Origin: CALDSL01 sp039810245
GTDB taxonomy: Bacteria > Chloroflexota > Anaerolineae > Anaerolineales > Anaerolineaceae
Reading direction: 5' to 3'
Length of the DNA stretch: 64,000 bases
Assembly: GCA_039810245.1 (NCBI GenBank)
Contig: JBDHWQ010000018.1
Location: 15,932-79,931 of the forward strand
In this document: positions 42,556 to 51,327 of the stretch, piece by piece
Layout: each line of letters starts with the position of its first letter
How positions within the stretch are numbered: the stretch's first letter is position 1
Position numbers and translations under genes: made by a program
Notes under the pieces: model-generated
What the model saw: only the letters and a program-made list of their open reading frames with translations
Databases searched by the model: none
What the model was told of the DNA's origin: nothing

Positions 42556-44664
42556 TCAACACGCCCCGGGCGGCAGGTGCAGCGATACGCGGGTGCGGCC
42601 GCCGGGGGGACTTTCCAGCGTGAGCGTACCGCCGGCGACGGCCATCATCGCGCTGTGCAGCGCCAAACCCTGGCCGCTGCCGGTTGGCGCGGCGCCGGGC
42701 TGCAAACCGCCACCGTTATCCTCCACCTGCAGCAGCAGGCCATCCTGCCACTGTGCACGCAGCGTTAGCACCAACCCGTCGCCCGAGCGGCGGCCATAGC
42801 GCGCGGCATTGCGCGCCGCCTCGCGCGCGGCATAAAATAACACCTGCGCGGGCAGTGGGCGCAGCCCGGCCAGTGCGCTTTCCGCTGCCGGGTCCACCTG
42901 CCACGTCACCGAGTCGAAGGCATCGCCAAACTCGGACTGTACCGCCTGGCGCAGCGCATCCAGCAGCCCCAGCCGGGCTACTTCCGGAGCGCTGGCGGGG
43001 GGAGTATCACGCAGCAGGTTTGAAATCTCGCGGTGCGCCTGGGTCAGGGCGGCGCCGGCTTCCTCAGCGGCCTTTTCACTACCGGTGCTGAGCGACAGCA
43101 GCGCGGTGTGCAGCAGTGGAAGCACATCATCGTGCAGCACGCGGCGCGTCTGGCGGTCGAGCACCTGGCTTTCGGCCAGCCGCTGGCGCTGGAGCAGGAT
43201 CAGGCGGCGAGCGATCTCAGCGCTGGCGCTGGCATCTACCAGGCGCTCACCAGTGGCGCGGGCAATCTCCATCTCTTCCTGCGAATAGTAGCCGCCATCG
43301 CGCTTCTCGCCCAGCAGCAGGATGCCGACCTGCCCGCGTTCGCTCCACAGCGGTACTGCCCAGGCGAAGCCACCCGTGCGGCGCGGGTCGAGCGGCGCGC
43401 CGAAGGCCTGGGGCGAATCGAAGCGTGCAGCCAGCGCGGAAACATCCGGAACACTGGAAGCAGCAGCGGGGAACCACAGCGGCGGGCCGGCCAGCGGCGA
43501 AAGCGCTCCTACCGGCACCAGGCAGGCCTGGCGCGTCTCCAACACGTCGCGGCACAGAGCCTCGAAGGCCGGGCTGGAAGCGGGCTGGCCGGCGGGGTCC
43601 TCGAGAAGCTGATCATAGAGCCGCTGGCTGGCGACAAACGGCCGCAGCCGCCCGACGAGCCGCTCACGCTCGGTAAAGGTGCGCCAGCCAAACAGCGCGT
43701 AGAAGACAGTCAGCAGCACTACCGTGAGCAGCAGCCCATAGACCGGCGGCAGGTCGAAGATCAGGATGCCGGCAATAACAATGCTGACGTCGATGGCGAG
43801 GATGATGGCGTTCTGCCACTGGCGTAACAGCGCGCGGCGCGGCAGGCTGCGCCCGGTGAAAATCTCGTACGACATCAGCGCCTGGCCCAGCAGCAGCACC
43901 GCCAGGCTAATCAGCGCGGCGATGAGCAGATCATACCAGCCCAGGCGGGGAAACAGCCCGGCGGGCAGCGAACCGCGCAGCATGAACTGCTGGAACAGCC
44001 AGAACAGCACCAGCCCCACCAGCAGCGAAACAATCATCAGGGTGACCGAAGCAGCCGCCAGCCATGGACGCGCGCGGCCGCGCGCCTGGTCGGCCAGGAA
44101 GCGCGTGCTGGGGCCGGGGCGCAGCAGGGCATCCAGCGCCAGGCCAATGCACAGCAGGATATACACCGGGTAACCAAACAACAGCAGCGGCACGTTGAGG
44201 TTGGCGCCGGTGGCGTACTCGTCAATGCGCTGCTGCGCGGTCTGCTCCAGGTCGGGCAGCGGGTTGCCGGCCAGCAGCAGCAGGATCAGAATGAGCGCCA
44301 GCCCACCCGCCACCCAGAGCCAGACATGGTGTCGGCGGCGCAGCGCCGAGCCGGCCTGCTCCCAGTAACCCGAATACCACAACATGATCAGATACCATGC
44401 CAGTGGGGCCAGAATTACCGGACCCCAACCGGCGTGCCACCAGAAGTCGGTGGCGGCGGTGAAGGGGAACAGCGGGCGCGAGACCAGCGCCGAATGGCTG
44501 ACGAAGAACAACGCCCCCACCAGCAGCCCGGCCACCACGGCCCACACGCCCAGGTTGCGCCGCTCGGCGTGCAGCAGCACCGTCACGCCAAGCCAGGCTA
44601 GCAGCATTGTATTGAATAGCGAAACGGTCAGGATGACCCAATCCAGCCAGTGATTGCCGCTCAT
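42556..44664 (-). CDS. Membrane histidine kinase with GAF-like region
   Basis: 702 residues. About nine or ten hydrophobic segments fill the first 350 residues, forming a large membrane sensor. A GAF-like region (residues about 360-480) includes LVPVGALSPLAG. The phosphoacceptor box is RRVLHDDVLPLLHTAL, NarL/HisKA_3-like. The ATPase domain has AAREAARNAARYG, VEDNGGGL and GSGQGLALHSAM. The signal is unknown. Its start overlaps the response regulator stop by 4 nt. Confidence 0.85.
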   Translation of the reverse strand: MSGNHWLDWVILTVSLFNTMLLAWLGVTVLLHAERRNLGVWAVVAGLLVGALFFVSHSALVSRPLFPFTAATDFWWHAGWGPVILAPLAWYLIMLWYSGYWEQAGSALRRRHHVWLWVAGGLALILILLLLAGNPLPDLEQTAQQRIDEYATGANLNVPLLLFGYPVYILLCIGLALDALLRPGPSTRFLADQARGRARPWLAAASVTLMIVSLLVGLVLFWLFQQFMLRGSLPAGLFPRLGWYDLLIAALISLAVLLLGQALMSYEIFTGRSLPRRALLRQWQNAIILAIDVSIVIAGILIFDLPPVYGLLLTVVLLTVFYALFGWRTFTERERLVGRLRPFVASQRLYDQLLEDPAGQPASSPAFEALCRDVLETRQACLVPVGALSPLAGPPLWFPAAASSVPDVSALAARFDSPQAFGAPLDPRRTGGFAWAVPLWSERGQVGILLLGEKRDGGYYSQEEMEIARATGERLVDASASAEIARRLILLQRQRLAESQVLDRQTRRVLHDDVLPLLHTALLSLSTGSEKAAEEAGAALTQAHREISNLLRDTPPASAPEVARLGLLDALRQAVQSEFGDAFDSVTWQVDPAAESALAGLRPLPAQVLFYAAREAARNAARYGRRSGDGLVLTLRAQWQDGLLLQVEDNGGGLQPGAAPTGSGQGLALHSAMMAVAGGTLTLESPPGGRTRVSLHLPPGAC

Positions 44665-45401
44665 TCCCCGTTCCAGAGAACCCAGTTACCGCGCTCATCC
44701 TGCGCCAGCGGGCGGCCCTGGTCATCCCATACCAGCAGCCGGCCAGCCTTGTAGATGATAGCGGTACGCGTGCGCGCCACTTTTTCGTCGGTGGTGCTCA
44801 CGTCCAGCCCCCAGGCGGCATAGATCTGCCCATTGGTGCGCGCAACGCTGCGCTTATCGTGATAGCCCATCTGCGCGGCGATCTGCTCGTTGGTCAGCCC
44901 CTGAGCCAGCAGGCGCACCACAGCCTGCTCGTTGGGCTCCAGCAGGGCGAAGGGATCATTCTCATCCTTATGGCGCACTTCCTGCACGCGGGCTTCGATC
45001 TCGGGGTCGATAAAACTGCGCCCGGCGGCGGCATCCTGCAGCAGGGGCAGAATCATTTCCGGCAGCAGGTAATTCGACTTGCGCACGTAGGCGTAATGGC
45101 TGAGGATGCCCGAGCGGCGAAAATCGCGGTAGTAACTGTCGTCATCCTGGATCGAATAGAATACTACCGGCATGCGCGCGAAATCACGGCGGATGGCCAC
45201 AGCGGCCTGGATGCCGTTCATCGCCCCGGCGAGCTGCACATCCATCAGCACTACGTCGGGCAGGTGTGCGGCGCACAACGCCAGAGCTTCTTCCCCGCTG
45301 GCACACGCACCCAACACGCGTACCGCGCCGGTGGCTTCCAGCCCCTTGCACAGGGCGGGGCGCAGGCGAGGATTATCTTCGACGATCAGCAGCTTGAGCA
45401 T
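44661..45401 (-). CDS. LuxR/NarL-type response regulator with C-terminal tail
   Basis: 246 residues. The receiver domain has EDN at residues 8-10, DVVLMDVQLAG with the phosphoacceptor Asp, and YVRKSNYLLPE with the conserved Lys. The HTH region starts LEPNEQAVVRLLAQG and has an insertion around HDKRSVARTNGQIY. After it comes an unusual tail, LLVWDDQGRPLAQDERGNWV, aromatic and charged. It precedes and overlaps its kinase gene. It binds DNA in response to phosphorylation; target genes are unknown. Confidence 0.85.
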   Translation of the reverse strand: MLKLLIVEDNPRLRPALCKGLEATGAVRVLGACASGEEALALCAAHLPDVVLMDVQLAGAMNGIQAAVAIRRDFARMPVVFYSIQDDDSYYRDFRRSGILSHYAYVRKSNYLLPEMILPLLQDAAAGRSFIDPEIEARVQEVRHKDENDPFALLEPNEQAVVRLLAQGLTNEQIAAQMGYHDKRSVARTNGQIYAAWGLDVSTTDEKVARTRTAIIYKAGRLLVWDDQGRPLAQDERGNWVLWNGE

Positions 45402-45417
45402 GGTAGTGTGTTTTCCG

Positions 45418-45446
45418 ATCGTACGCACCCGGCGCGGGCGGGTCAA
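45418..45446 (-). promoter_or_regulatory. Promoter of the RR-HK operon
   Basis: Minus-strand TTGACC (45441-45446), 17-nt spacer, TACGAT (45418-45423); very short leader of about 10 nt before the ATG at 45401. Confidence 0.6.
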
Positions 45447-45576
45447 GCACTCAGGTGCAGCGCAAATGCGCCTTGAATGGTCGCGCGCGCGCCGGGAACG
45501 GGATAGACTATGGTTAATCTTAGCACAACCCATCTGCAAACTCACGTTGCTCTTCACCGGTGAAAGGATACCCTGC

Positions 45577-47190
45577 ATGACATTTCGACACACCAAACGC
45601 ATGATGTTGGCCGCCCTGCTGGTGGCCTGGGCGCTGGATCTGCTGTTCTGGAAGAAAGAGCCGGGCATTTCCATGCCCATCGCCGTCATTCTGACCCTGG
45701 CGGGCGGGCTGCTGGTGGCGTTCTGGGAAGGACGCAAGCCCGCGCTGACCAGCCTGCTTCTGCTGATCCCGATCACCTTTTTCGCGGTGATGCTGGCCGT
45801 GCGCCAGGAGCCGGGCACCACGCTGGCCAATGTCGCGCTGACGGGTGGTGGGATGGCGCTGCTGGCGGTAACGCTGCTGGGCGGCAAGTGGATTTTCTAC
45901 AGCCTGAGCGATTACGTGGTCCGGTTCTTTCACCTGGCATTTGGCGGTCTGCTAAACGGGCTGCGGCTTGTGGCGCAGAAGAAAGAGCCGCAGGAGGGCG
46001 AGGCAGCCGCAGTGGAAGGTGAAAGCCAGCCGGCCCCGGAAACGCGCCCCAGCGGATGGAAGACGTATGGCGCGCCGGTGCTGCGTGGCGTTCTGCTGGC
46101 TGTGCCGGTCATTGCGCTGCTGGCGGCATTACTGGCTTCGGCGGACCCGATCTTCTCAGCCGGGCTGCAATCGGTGCTGGACCTGTTCCGCATCGAAAAC
46201 CTGGGCGAACTGATCTTCCGTGGCATTTACATCGTGATCTTTGCCTATATCATCACCGGTATCTATATCCACGCGTTGACCGAGAGCGAGGATGAAAAAT
46301 TGATCGGCCTGGAAAAACCCTGGCTGACCCCCTTTCTGGGCATCGTTGAAGCCGGGGTGATCCTGGGCGCGGTGGATCTATTGTTCGCGGCCTTCGTAGG
46401 CGTGCAGTTCCGCTACTTCTTTGGCGGTCAGGCCAACATCACCCTGGACGGGTTTACATATGCCGAATATGCGCGGCGCGGTTTCAGCGAGCTGGTGTTC
46501 GTGGCCATTATCAGCCTGCTGCTGCTGCTGGGTCTGAGCAGCATCACCCGCCGGGCAGGCTCCGTGCAGCGGCGCGTCTTCGCCGGGCTGGGTGTGGGGT
46601 TGGTGGCGCTGGTGCTGGTGATGCTTGTCTCAGCCTTCCAACGCCTGGTTCTGTATGAAACCGCCTACGGCTTCTCAACCCTGCGTACCTACACGCATAT
46701 CTTCATGATCTGGCTGGGTGTGCTGCTGGTGGCCACCATCGTGCTGGAGATTGCCCAGCGCCAGCGCACCTTCGCGCTGGTGGCGGTGCTGGTGGCGGTG
46801 GGCTTTGGGCTGACGCTCAACCTGATCAACGTGGACGCCTTCATCGTGCGCCAGAACGTGGCGCTGGCACAAAGCGGTCACCCGCTGGACATGCAGTACC
46901 TGCGCACGCTAAGCAACGATGCTGTGCCGCAGATGGTAACTGAATACCAGCGCGCGGACCTGTCCGCGGATATCAAGGAACGCCTGGGGGCAGTGCTGGC
47001 CTGCGAGGTTGCCACCTATGAGGAGCTGAGCTACCAGCCCAGGTGGATGTCATACCACTTCTCCAGCGCGCGGGCGGTGCGCAGCCTGCAAAGTGTGGCT
47101 GCCGGGCTGCCAGTGATGAAAATCGACCAGTATGGATCGACCGAAGTACAAGGCGAAAGCTTTTACTGCAATTACAAACCTATGGATTAG
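45577..47190 (+). CDS. DUF4173 multi-TM membrane protein
   Basis: 537 residues, about twelve hydrophobic segments. TLRTYTHIFMIWLG and FGLTLNLINVDAFIVRQNVAL match the C-terminal part of DUF4173/DUF4153 membrane proteins, whose role is unknown. A soluble C-terminal tail (QPRWMSYHFSSARA) is likely outside the core. A low-complexity acidic stretch EGEAAAVEGESQPAPE follows the fourth segment. AAAGGA precedes ATG 45577. Divergent from the two-component operon. Confidence 0.8.
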   Translation: MTFRHTKRMMLAALLVAWALDLLFWKKEPGISMPIAVILTLAGGLLVAFWEGRKPALTSLLLLIPITFFAVMLAVRQEPGTTLANVALTGGGMALLAVTLLGGKWIFYSLSDYVVRFFHLAFGGLLNGLRLVAQKKEPQEGEAAAVEGESQPAPETRPSGWKTYGAPVLRGVLLAVPVIALLAALLASADPIFSAGLQSVLDLFRIENLGELIFRGIYIVIFAYIITGIYIHALTESEDEKLIGLEKPWLTPFLGIVEAGVILGAVDLLFAAFVGVQFRYFFGGQANITLDGFTYAEYARRGFSELVFVAIISLLLLLGLSSITRRAGSVQRRVFAGLGVGLVALVLVMLVSAFQRLVLYETAYGFSTLRTYTHIFMIWLGVLLVATIVLEIAQRQRTFALVAVLVAVGFGLTLNLINVDAFIVRQNVALAQSGHPLDMQYLRTLSNDAVPQMVTEYQRADLSADIKERLGAVLACEVATYEELSYQPRWMSYHFSSARAVRSLQSVAAGLPVMKIDQYGSTEVQGESFYCNYKPMD

Positions 47191-47216
47191 GATAACCGAG
47201 CGGATCAGACCTCACC

Positions 47217-47248
47217 GGGCGCGCCAGATTGGTGCGCCCGATTCTTTT
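47217..47248 (+). terminator. Intrinsic terminator
   Basis: GGGCGCGCC / GGTGCGCCC with loop AGATT, then ATTCTTTT. Ends the DUF4173 gene. Confidence 0.85.
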
Positions 47249-47280
47249 CTAAGAAAATTCTCACTTTGCAGGCCGCATGC

Positions 47281-47310
47281 TTGCTTTTCGCCACTTTTTG
47301 ACACTATAAT
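47281..47310 (+). promoter_or_regulatory. Promoter of lipoprotein gene
   Basis: TTGCTT (47281-47286), 18-nt spacer, TATAAT (47305-47310). A TTGACA sits only 2 nt before the -10 and is not in position. Confidence 0.65.
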
Positions 47311-47358
47311 GGCGGTCTGAGGTTTTTCGGAACCTTACCAATGGAAAGGAGAATGGTT

Positions 47359-48009
47359 ATGCGTTTGACAAAATTGCGCCTCGTGGCGCTTGGGGCCCTG
47401 CTGGTGATGGTACTCTCGGCCTGCAATATGCCCATCACCCCCACCCCGCTGCCGCTGCTGACAGAGACGCAGCAGCCCACCCCGGCCGAAGTTTTCCAGG
47501 ACGGTGAAGGCGCCAGCTGCCTGGTGGGAACCTGGCAGTTCAGCGATGTACAGCAGTACATCGACGCCGCGCTGCCGCAGATGATCGAGGATGCGCAGGT
47601 GGAAATCAAGGGCGTTTCCGGCGGGTTGACCTATACCTTCAACGCCGACGGCACCACGCTGGGCCAGGCGCAGGATTTCCGCATCCAGGCGGATGTGACC
47701 ACGCGCGGGCTGACCCTGCCGGGCGAAATCATCCTCAACGGCTCGACACAGGGCCAGTACACGGTGGATGATGCCAATTCCGTGCTGAATGTTTCCAGCC
47801 TGACCCCTGGCGACCTGACCGTCTCGGCCAACGTCTCGGGCATCCCGGTGGTGAATGAAACTCCGATGGGCGACCTGCTGATGCTTGGCGCCGGTCAGAG
47901 CGGCTCGGGCGCCACCAGCTTCTCGTGCAGTGGTAACACGCTGAGTTTCGTTATCAGCAGCCCCGAGCTGGGCACGCGCACGCTGGTGCTGAACCGCGTA
48001 GGACAATAG
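47359..48009 (+). CDS. Secreted lipoprotein, unknown function
   Basis: 216 residues. A signal peptide ending LSAC gives lipid attachment; a Pro/Thr-rich linker (TPTPLPLLTETQQPTPAE) follows. The mature domain, from CLVGTWQFSDVQQYIDAALP to the C-terminus, is beta-rich with many glycines and resembles lipocalin-like or calycin folds seen in hypothetical proteins (CLVGTW motif). No known ligand. AAGGAG at 47344 sets the ATG at 47359. Confidence 0.7.
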   Translation: MRLTKLRLVALGALLVMVLSACNMPITPTPLPLLTETQQPTPAEVFQDGEGASCLVGTWQFSDVQQYIDAALPQMIEDAQVEIKGVSGGLTYTFNADGTTLGQAQDFRIQADVTTRGLTLPGEIILNGSTQGQYTVDDANSVLNVSSLTPGDLTVSANVSGIPVVNETPMGDLLMLGAGQSGSGATSFSCSGNTLSFVISSPELGTRTLVLNRVGQ

Positions 48010-48026
48010 AAAGTTCATGCGTCGAT

Positions 48027-48060
48027 AAAATCGGGCGACCCAATGGTCGCCCGATTTTTG
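48027..48060. terminator. Intrinsic terminator
   Basis: AAAATCGGGCGACC / GGTCGCCCGATTTT, 14-bp perfect stem with CAAT loop, then TG TTT. Works for the lipoprotein gene and may act in reverse for the convergent peptidase. Confidence 0.92.
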
Positions 48061-48065
48061 TTTGA

Positions 48066-48830
48066 TTAAGCCTGCACGTGTAAGCCGGTCATGCGGCTAA
48101 TGAGGGCGCGTGCCAGCCAGAAGGGTAACAGCAGCAGACCCTGCAGCGCCACGCTGATGGCAAATACCGCCGCCAGCCCGCGCAGAAACTGGTTGAGCCC
48201 CGGGGCCAGCTTGGCAACCATCCACGGGCCGGCGCCGGCCAGCACAGCCAGGCCCACCAGCGTGGTGATGATCAGCCCCAGCGACAGCCACGACTGCCGG
48301 TCGGAAGCGGAAGGCAGCATGGTCGAGCTGATGGCAAAGGCCAGGTAAAACCACACCCAGAAATCTGGCTCGCCGGTGAGCAGCGAAAGCCCGGCCCAGA
48401 AATCTGACCAGATGCCGGCGAATGCGCTTTGCGTCACCGCGTCCAGGCCGAGGTGCGCGGCAGCCACGTAGGTAACCGCCAGCCCACCTGCGACTAATGG
48501 CGCCGCGCCGATCAACGAATCGCGCAATGGGTCCGACTTGCCGGTTTCCACGTAGCCCAGCCGCAGGTGGCCATTGGGCAGCAGCTTCGGCAGCAGCGAG
48601 AAACGCCCGGTGCGCACGAACAGCAGCCTCGCCATCAGAAAATGGCTGGCTTCGTGCAGCAGGACGCCTGGGAAGAACAAGAACGAGAAAATACCCAGCG
48701 CCACGCCCGGACGGCGCGTGAGCAGCAGAAAGAATGCCTGGATTTCCCAGTGCAGCTTGCGCTGGATGAACACCAGTGCAAGCAGGCACAGCACCGTCCA
48801 AAATAGACCGTCAAATGACGGCAGGCTCAC
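48066..48830 (-). CDS. Membrane protein with HExxH site (M50-like)
   Basis: 254 residues, six or seven hydrophobic segments. The motif PGVLLHEASHFLMARLLFVR holds HExxH inside a membrane segment, as in site-2 protease-like and related families. A second typical motif (LDG/NPDG) was not seen, so proteolysis is not proven. It overlaps tpiA by 4 nt and may be translated from the same message. Confidence 0.68.
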   Translation of the reverse strand: MSLPSFDGLFWTVLCLLALVFIQRKLHWEIQAFFLLLTRRPGVALGIFSFLFFPGVLLHEASHFLMARLLFVRTGRFSLLPKLLPNGHLRLGYVETGKSDPLRDSLIGAAPLVAGGLAVTYVAAAHLGLDAVTQSAFAGIWSDFWAGLSLLTGEPDFWVWFYLAFAISSTMLPSASDRQSWLSLGLIITTLVGLAVLAGAGPWMVAKLAPGLNQFLRGLAAVFAISVALQGLLLLPFWLARALISRMTGLHVQA

Positions 48831-49582
48831 CCCGCGGCAGCCTTCACGATCTCGAGGAAATCGGGTTTCAGGCTGGCGCCACCGACCAGCGCGCCGTCGA
48901 TGTCCGACTGGCCGAAGAACTCAGCCGCATTGGCGCCGGTGACCGAGCCACCGTAGAGGATGCGCACATCGCGTGCGATGGCCACGCCAAACAGGTCTAC
49001 TAGCGCGGCACGCACCATGCCACCAATGACTTCATTGGCGCCGGCGCCGCTGGCGGCACGCCCGGTGCCGATGGCCCACACCGGCTCATATGCGACGACG
49101 ATCTGACTGCCGCTGGTGATATTGAGGCCTTTGAGACCCTGCATCATCTGGCGTTCAATCACCTGGCGCGTGCGCAGGGCTTCATTCTCAGCCAGCGTCT
49201 CGCCTACGCACACGACCGGGATCAGCCCGGCGGCCAGGGCGGCGGCCGTCTTGCGGTTGACGGTCTCATCCGTCTCGCCAAAGTAGGCGCGGCGCTCAGA
49301 GTGGCCCAGGATCACATACTGGCAGAACTCTTTGACCATTCCGGCCGACACTTCGCCGGTATATGCGCCAGACGCTTCCCAGTGCATGTTCTGCGCGCCC
49401 AGGCCGATGCCTGTGCCGGCCAGCATAGCCGAAATGGGCATAATAGCGGTGAAGGGCGGGCACAGCACGCGGTCAACATTGGCGACCGACTGCAGGCCGG
49501 GCAGCAGCTCGGCAACGAGCTGGCGCGCCTGCTCGACGGTCTTGTTCATCTTCCAATTTCCGGCGACAAAGGGTGTACGCAT
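48827..49582 (-). CDS. tpiA: Triosephosphate isomerase
   Basis: 251 residues. NWKMNKT (catalytic Lys), ILGHSERRAYF (catalytic His) and YEPVWAIGTGRAAS (catalytic Glu) are all present, as is the phosphate loop YGGSVTGANA. It interconverts dihydroxyacetone phosphate and glyceraldehyde-3-phosphate. Complete length and ordinary sequence. Upstream of the HExxH gene, whose start overlaps its stop. Together with eno it marks glycolytic functions in this window. Confidence 0.97.
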   Translation of the reverse strand: MRTPFVAGNWKMNKTVEQARQLVAELLPGLQSVANVDRVLCPPFTAIMPISAMLAGTGIGLGAQNMHWEASGAYTGEVSAGMVKEFCQYVILGHSERRAYFGETDETVNRKTAAALAAGLIPVVCVGETLAENEALRTRQVIERQMMQGLKGLNITSGSQIVVAYEPVWAIGTGRAASGAGANEVIGGMVRAALVDLFGVAIARDVRILYGGSVTGANAAEFFGQSDIDGALVGGASLKPDFLEIVKAAAG

Positions 49583-49642
49583 AATAGCCTCTCAAAGTGT
49601 GAATTTCATTCACGCGGCGTGATAAAGCACGCCTCGGAGTGA

Positions 49643-51160
49643 TCAGTCTAACTGCGGCGCAGTGGGATTTGGCTCGGCGGGAGCCTTGGAGCTTTGCCGC
49701 CACAGCCGCCAGTGGTTGACCAGGCTCATGCCAGCCACCAGGAAATAGCCAGTTGACGTGGTCACCAGCCAGGGCGCAAGAATCGGCCCAGACGTAGGCC
49801 AGAGCACATACAGGGTGACCAGCAGGTAAATTGCCATGCCCAATTCGGCCCACACCACCGGATTGGTAGGCAGCATGTAAGCTTTGCGCGCCACCTTTTT
49901 AGCGCTGTTACTGACATTGAACTTGGGTGTGCGTTCAAATACACCACCCATGTGCAGCAGTCCGTCCACCGCGGCCAGCGAGCAGTTGAGCGAGATGCCG
50001 GCTGCGAATAACACCATCGGCGGCAGCAGCAGCAGCCGGTCAACCAGCCGAGGCAGGCGGTCAGTAGCCGCCAGTAGATACAAAATCGGTGGCCCCAGGC
50101 TGGAAACCACCGCAAACGGAAAATAGAAGAACATGTTCTGGTTGATCAGCCCTACCGGCAGCACCATCAGCAGCGTCAGCACCACAAACGGGAACGGCAT
50201 GTACATCGACAGGTGCATGACAGCCATAAAGCGCTTGACCGGCGGCAGGTCTGATCGCAACACTTTGCCGATCAGCTTGCGAAAAACCTGCACCGTACCC
50301 TTCGACCAGCGGTACTGCTGTTTCTTGACGGCATCTACCTGCACGGGAACTTCAGAGCCAACCTGGATTTGGGGGATGTACACCGGCCGCCAGCCCTTTA
50401 GCTCGGCGCGGTAGCTCAGGTCGAGGTCTTCGGTCAGCGTGTCGCCCTGCCAGCCCCCGGCATCATCGATGGCAACGCGGCGCCAGATACCGGCCGAGCC
50501 ATTGAAGCCCATCAGCAGGCCGGAGCTATAGCGCGCCATTTGCTCAACGACAAAATGGCCGTCCAGCGCCAAACTTTGCAACCGGGTGAGCAGCGAAAAG
50601 CGGTCGTTGAGATGCTCCCAGCGCGTCTGCACAAACCCGACTTTGGCTTCCTGAAAATGCGGGATAACCTGCTTGAGCCATTGCGGGCCGGGCACAAAAT
50701 CGGCGTCGAACACGGCCACAAATTCACCGGTAGCGGTGCAAAGTCCCTCATTCAGCGCGCCGGCTTTGAACCCGCCTCGATCAGAGCGGTGCACGTATTG
50801 GATATTCACACCCTTCTGTTGGTAGGCTTCGACCAGCGGGCGCACCAGGTCTACCGTCGAATCAGTCGAATCGTCCAGTACCTGGATCTGTAAACGGTCG
50901 GCGGGGTAATCCAGCGTAGTCACCGCCTGGAGCAGGCGCTGTACCATGTAGCGCTCGTTGAAAATAGGAAGCTGGATGGTAACCTGCGGCCATTCGCCAT
51001 TATGCAGCGGTTGGGGCTGCTGGCGTGGCTTGCGACCGTTGATCAGGTACAGCGCGCTCAACAGCAGGCTGTTGAGGCCAAACAAAAACAACGCGACCAT
51101 GCATATTGAATACAGGGTGAGAACGCTAATCTTCAAAAATTCTAATAGTTGTACCGGCAT
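49643..51160 (-). CDS. GT2 family processive-type glycosyltransferase, membrane
   Basis: 505 residues. An N-terminal membrane segment, then the GT2 domain with TIQLPIFNERYMVQ, VLDDSTDST (first Asp), FDADFVPGPQWL (DxD), TEDLDLSYR (catalytic Asp) and QQYRWSKGTVQV (QxxRW), followed by four or five membrane segments. This is the layout of cellulose-synthase-like and ceramide-glucosyltransferase-like enzymes. It makes a glycolipid or polysaccharide; the product is unknown. AGGT precedes the ATG. Confidence 0.9.
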   Translation of the reverse strand: MPVQLLEFLKISVLTLYSICMVALFLFGLNSLLLSALYLINGRKPRQQPQPLHNGEWPQVTIQLPIFNERYMVQRLLQAVTTLDYPADRLQIQVLDDSTDSTVDLVRPLVEAYQQKGVNIQYVHRSDRGGFKAGALNEGLCTATGEFVAVFDADFVPGPQWLKQVIPHFQEAKVGFVQTRWEHLNDRFSLLTRLQSLALDGHFVVEQMARYSSGLLMGFNGSAGIWRRVAIDDAGGWQGDTLTEDLDLSYRAELKGWRPVYIPQIQVGSEVPVQVDAVKKQQYRWSKGTVQVFRKLIGKVLRSDLPPVKRFMAVMHLSMYMPFPFVVLTLLMVLPVGLINQNMFFYFPFAVVSSLGPPILYLLAATDRLPRLVDRLLLLPPMVLFAAGISLNCSLAAVDGLLHMGGVFERTPKFNVSNSAKKVARKAYMLPTNPVVWAELGMAIYLLVTLYVLWPTSGPILAPWLVTTSTGYFLVAGMSLVNHWRLWRQSSKAPAEPNPTAPQLD

Positions 51161-51267
51161 ACGACCTGTCTTTATCCACCCAACGGGCGGCTACACCGCC
51201 CGTGCGTCATTCGTTGGTTCTTTTTCGTATTGTACCAGAATTTTGAAGGGTTCTTTTTCGCGCAGCA

Positions 51268-51315
51268 GACGAAGAAACGCAAGCCCGGCGGCGGCCGGGC
51301 TTGCGTTTCTTCGTC
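51268..51315. terminator. 22-bp perfect hairpin between moaA and GT2 genes
   Basis: GACGAAGAAACGCAAGCC begins a 22-bp arm perfectly repeated in inverse with a 4-nt loop. It lies in the 167-nt gap downstream of the moaA stop (minus strand) and upstream of the GT2 start. On the minus strand a T-poor tail follows. The rest of the gap is unremarkable. Confidence 0.6.
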
Positions 51316-51327
51316 AATCCATCACGT

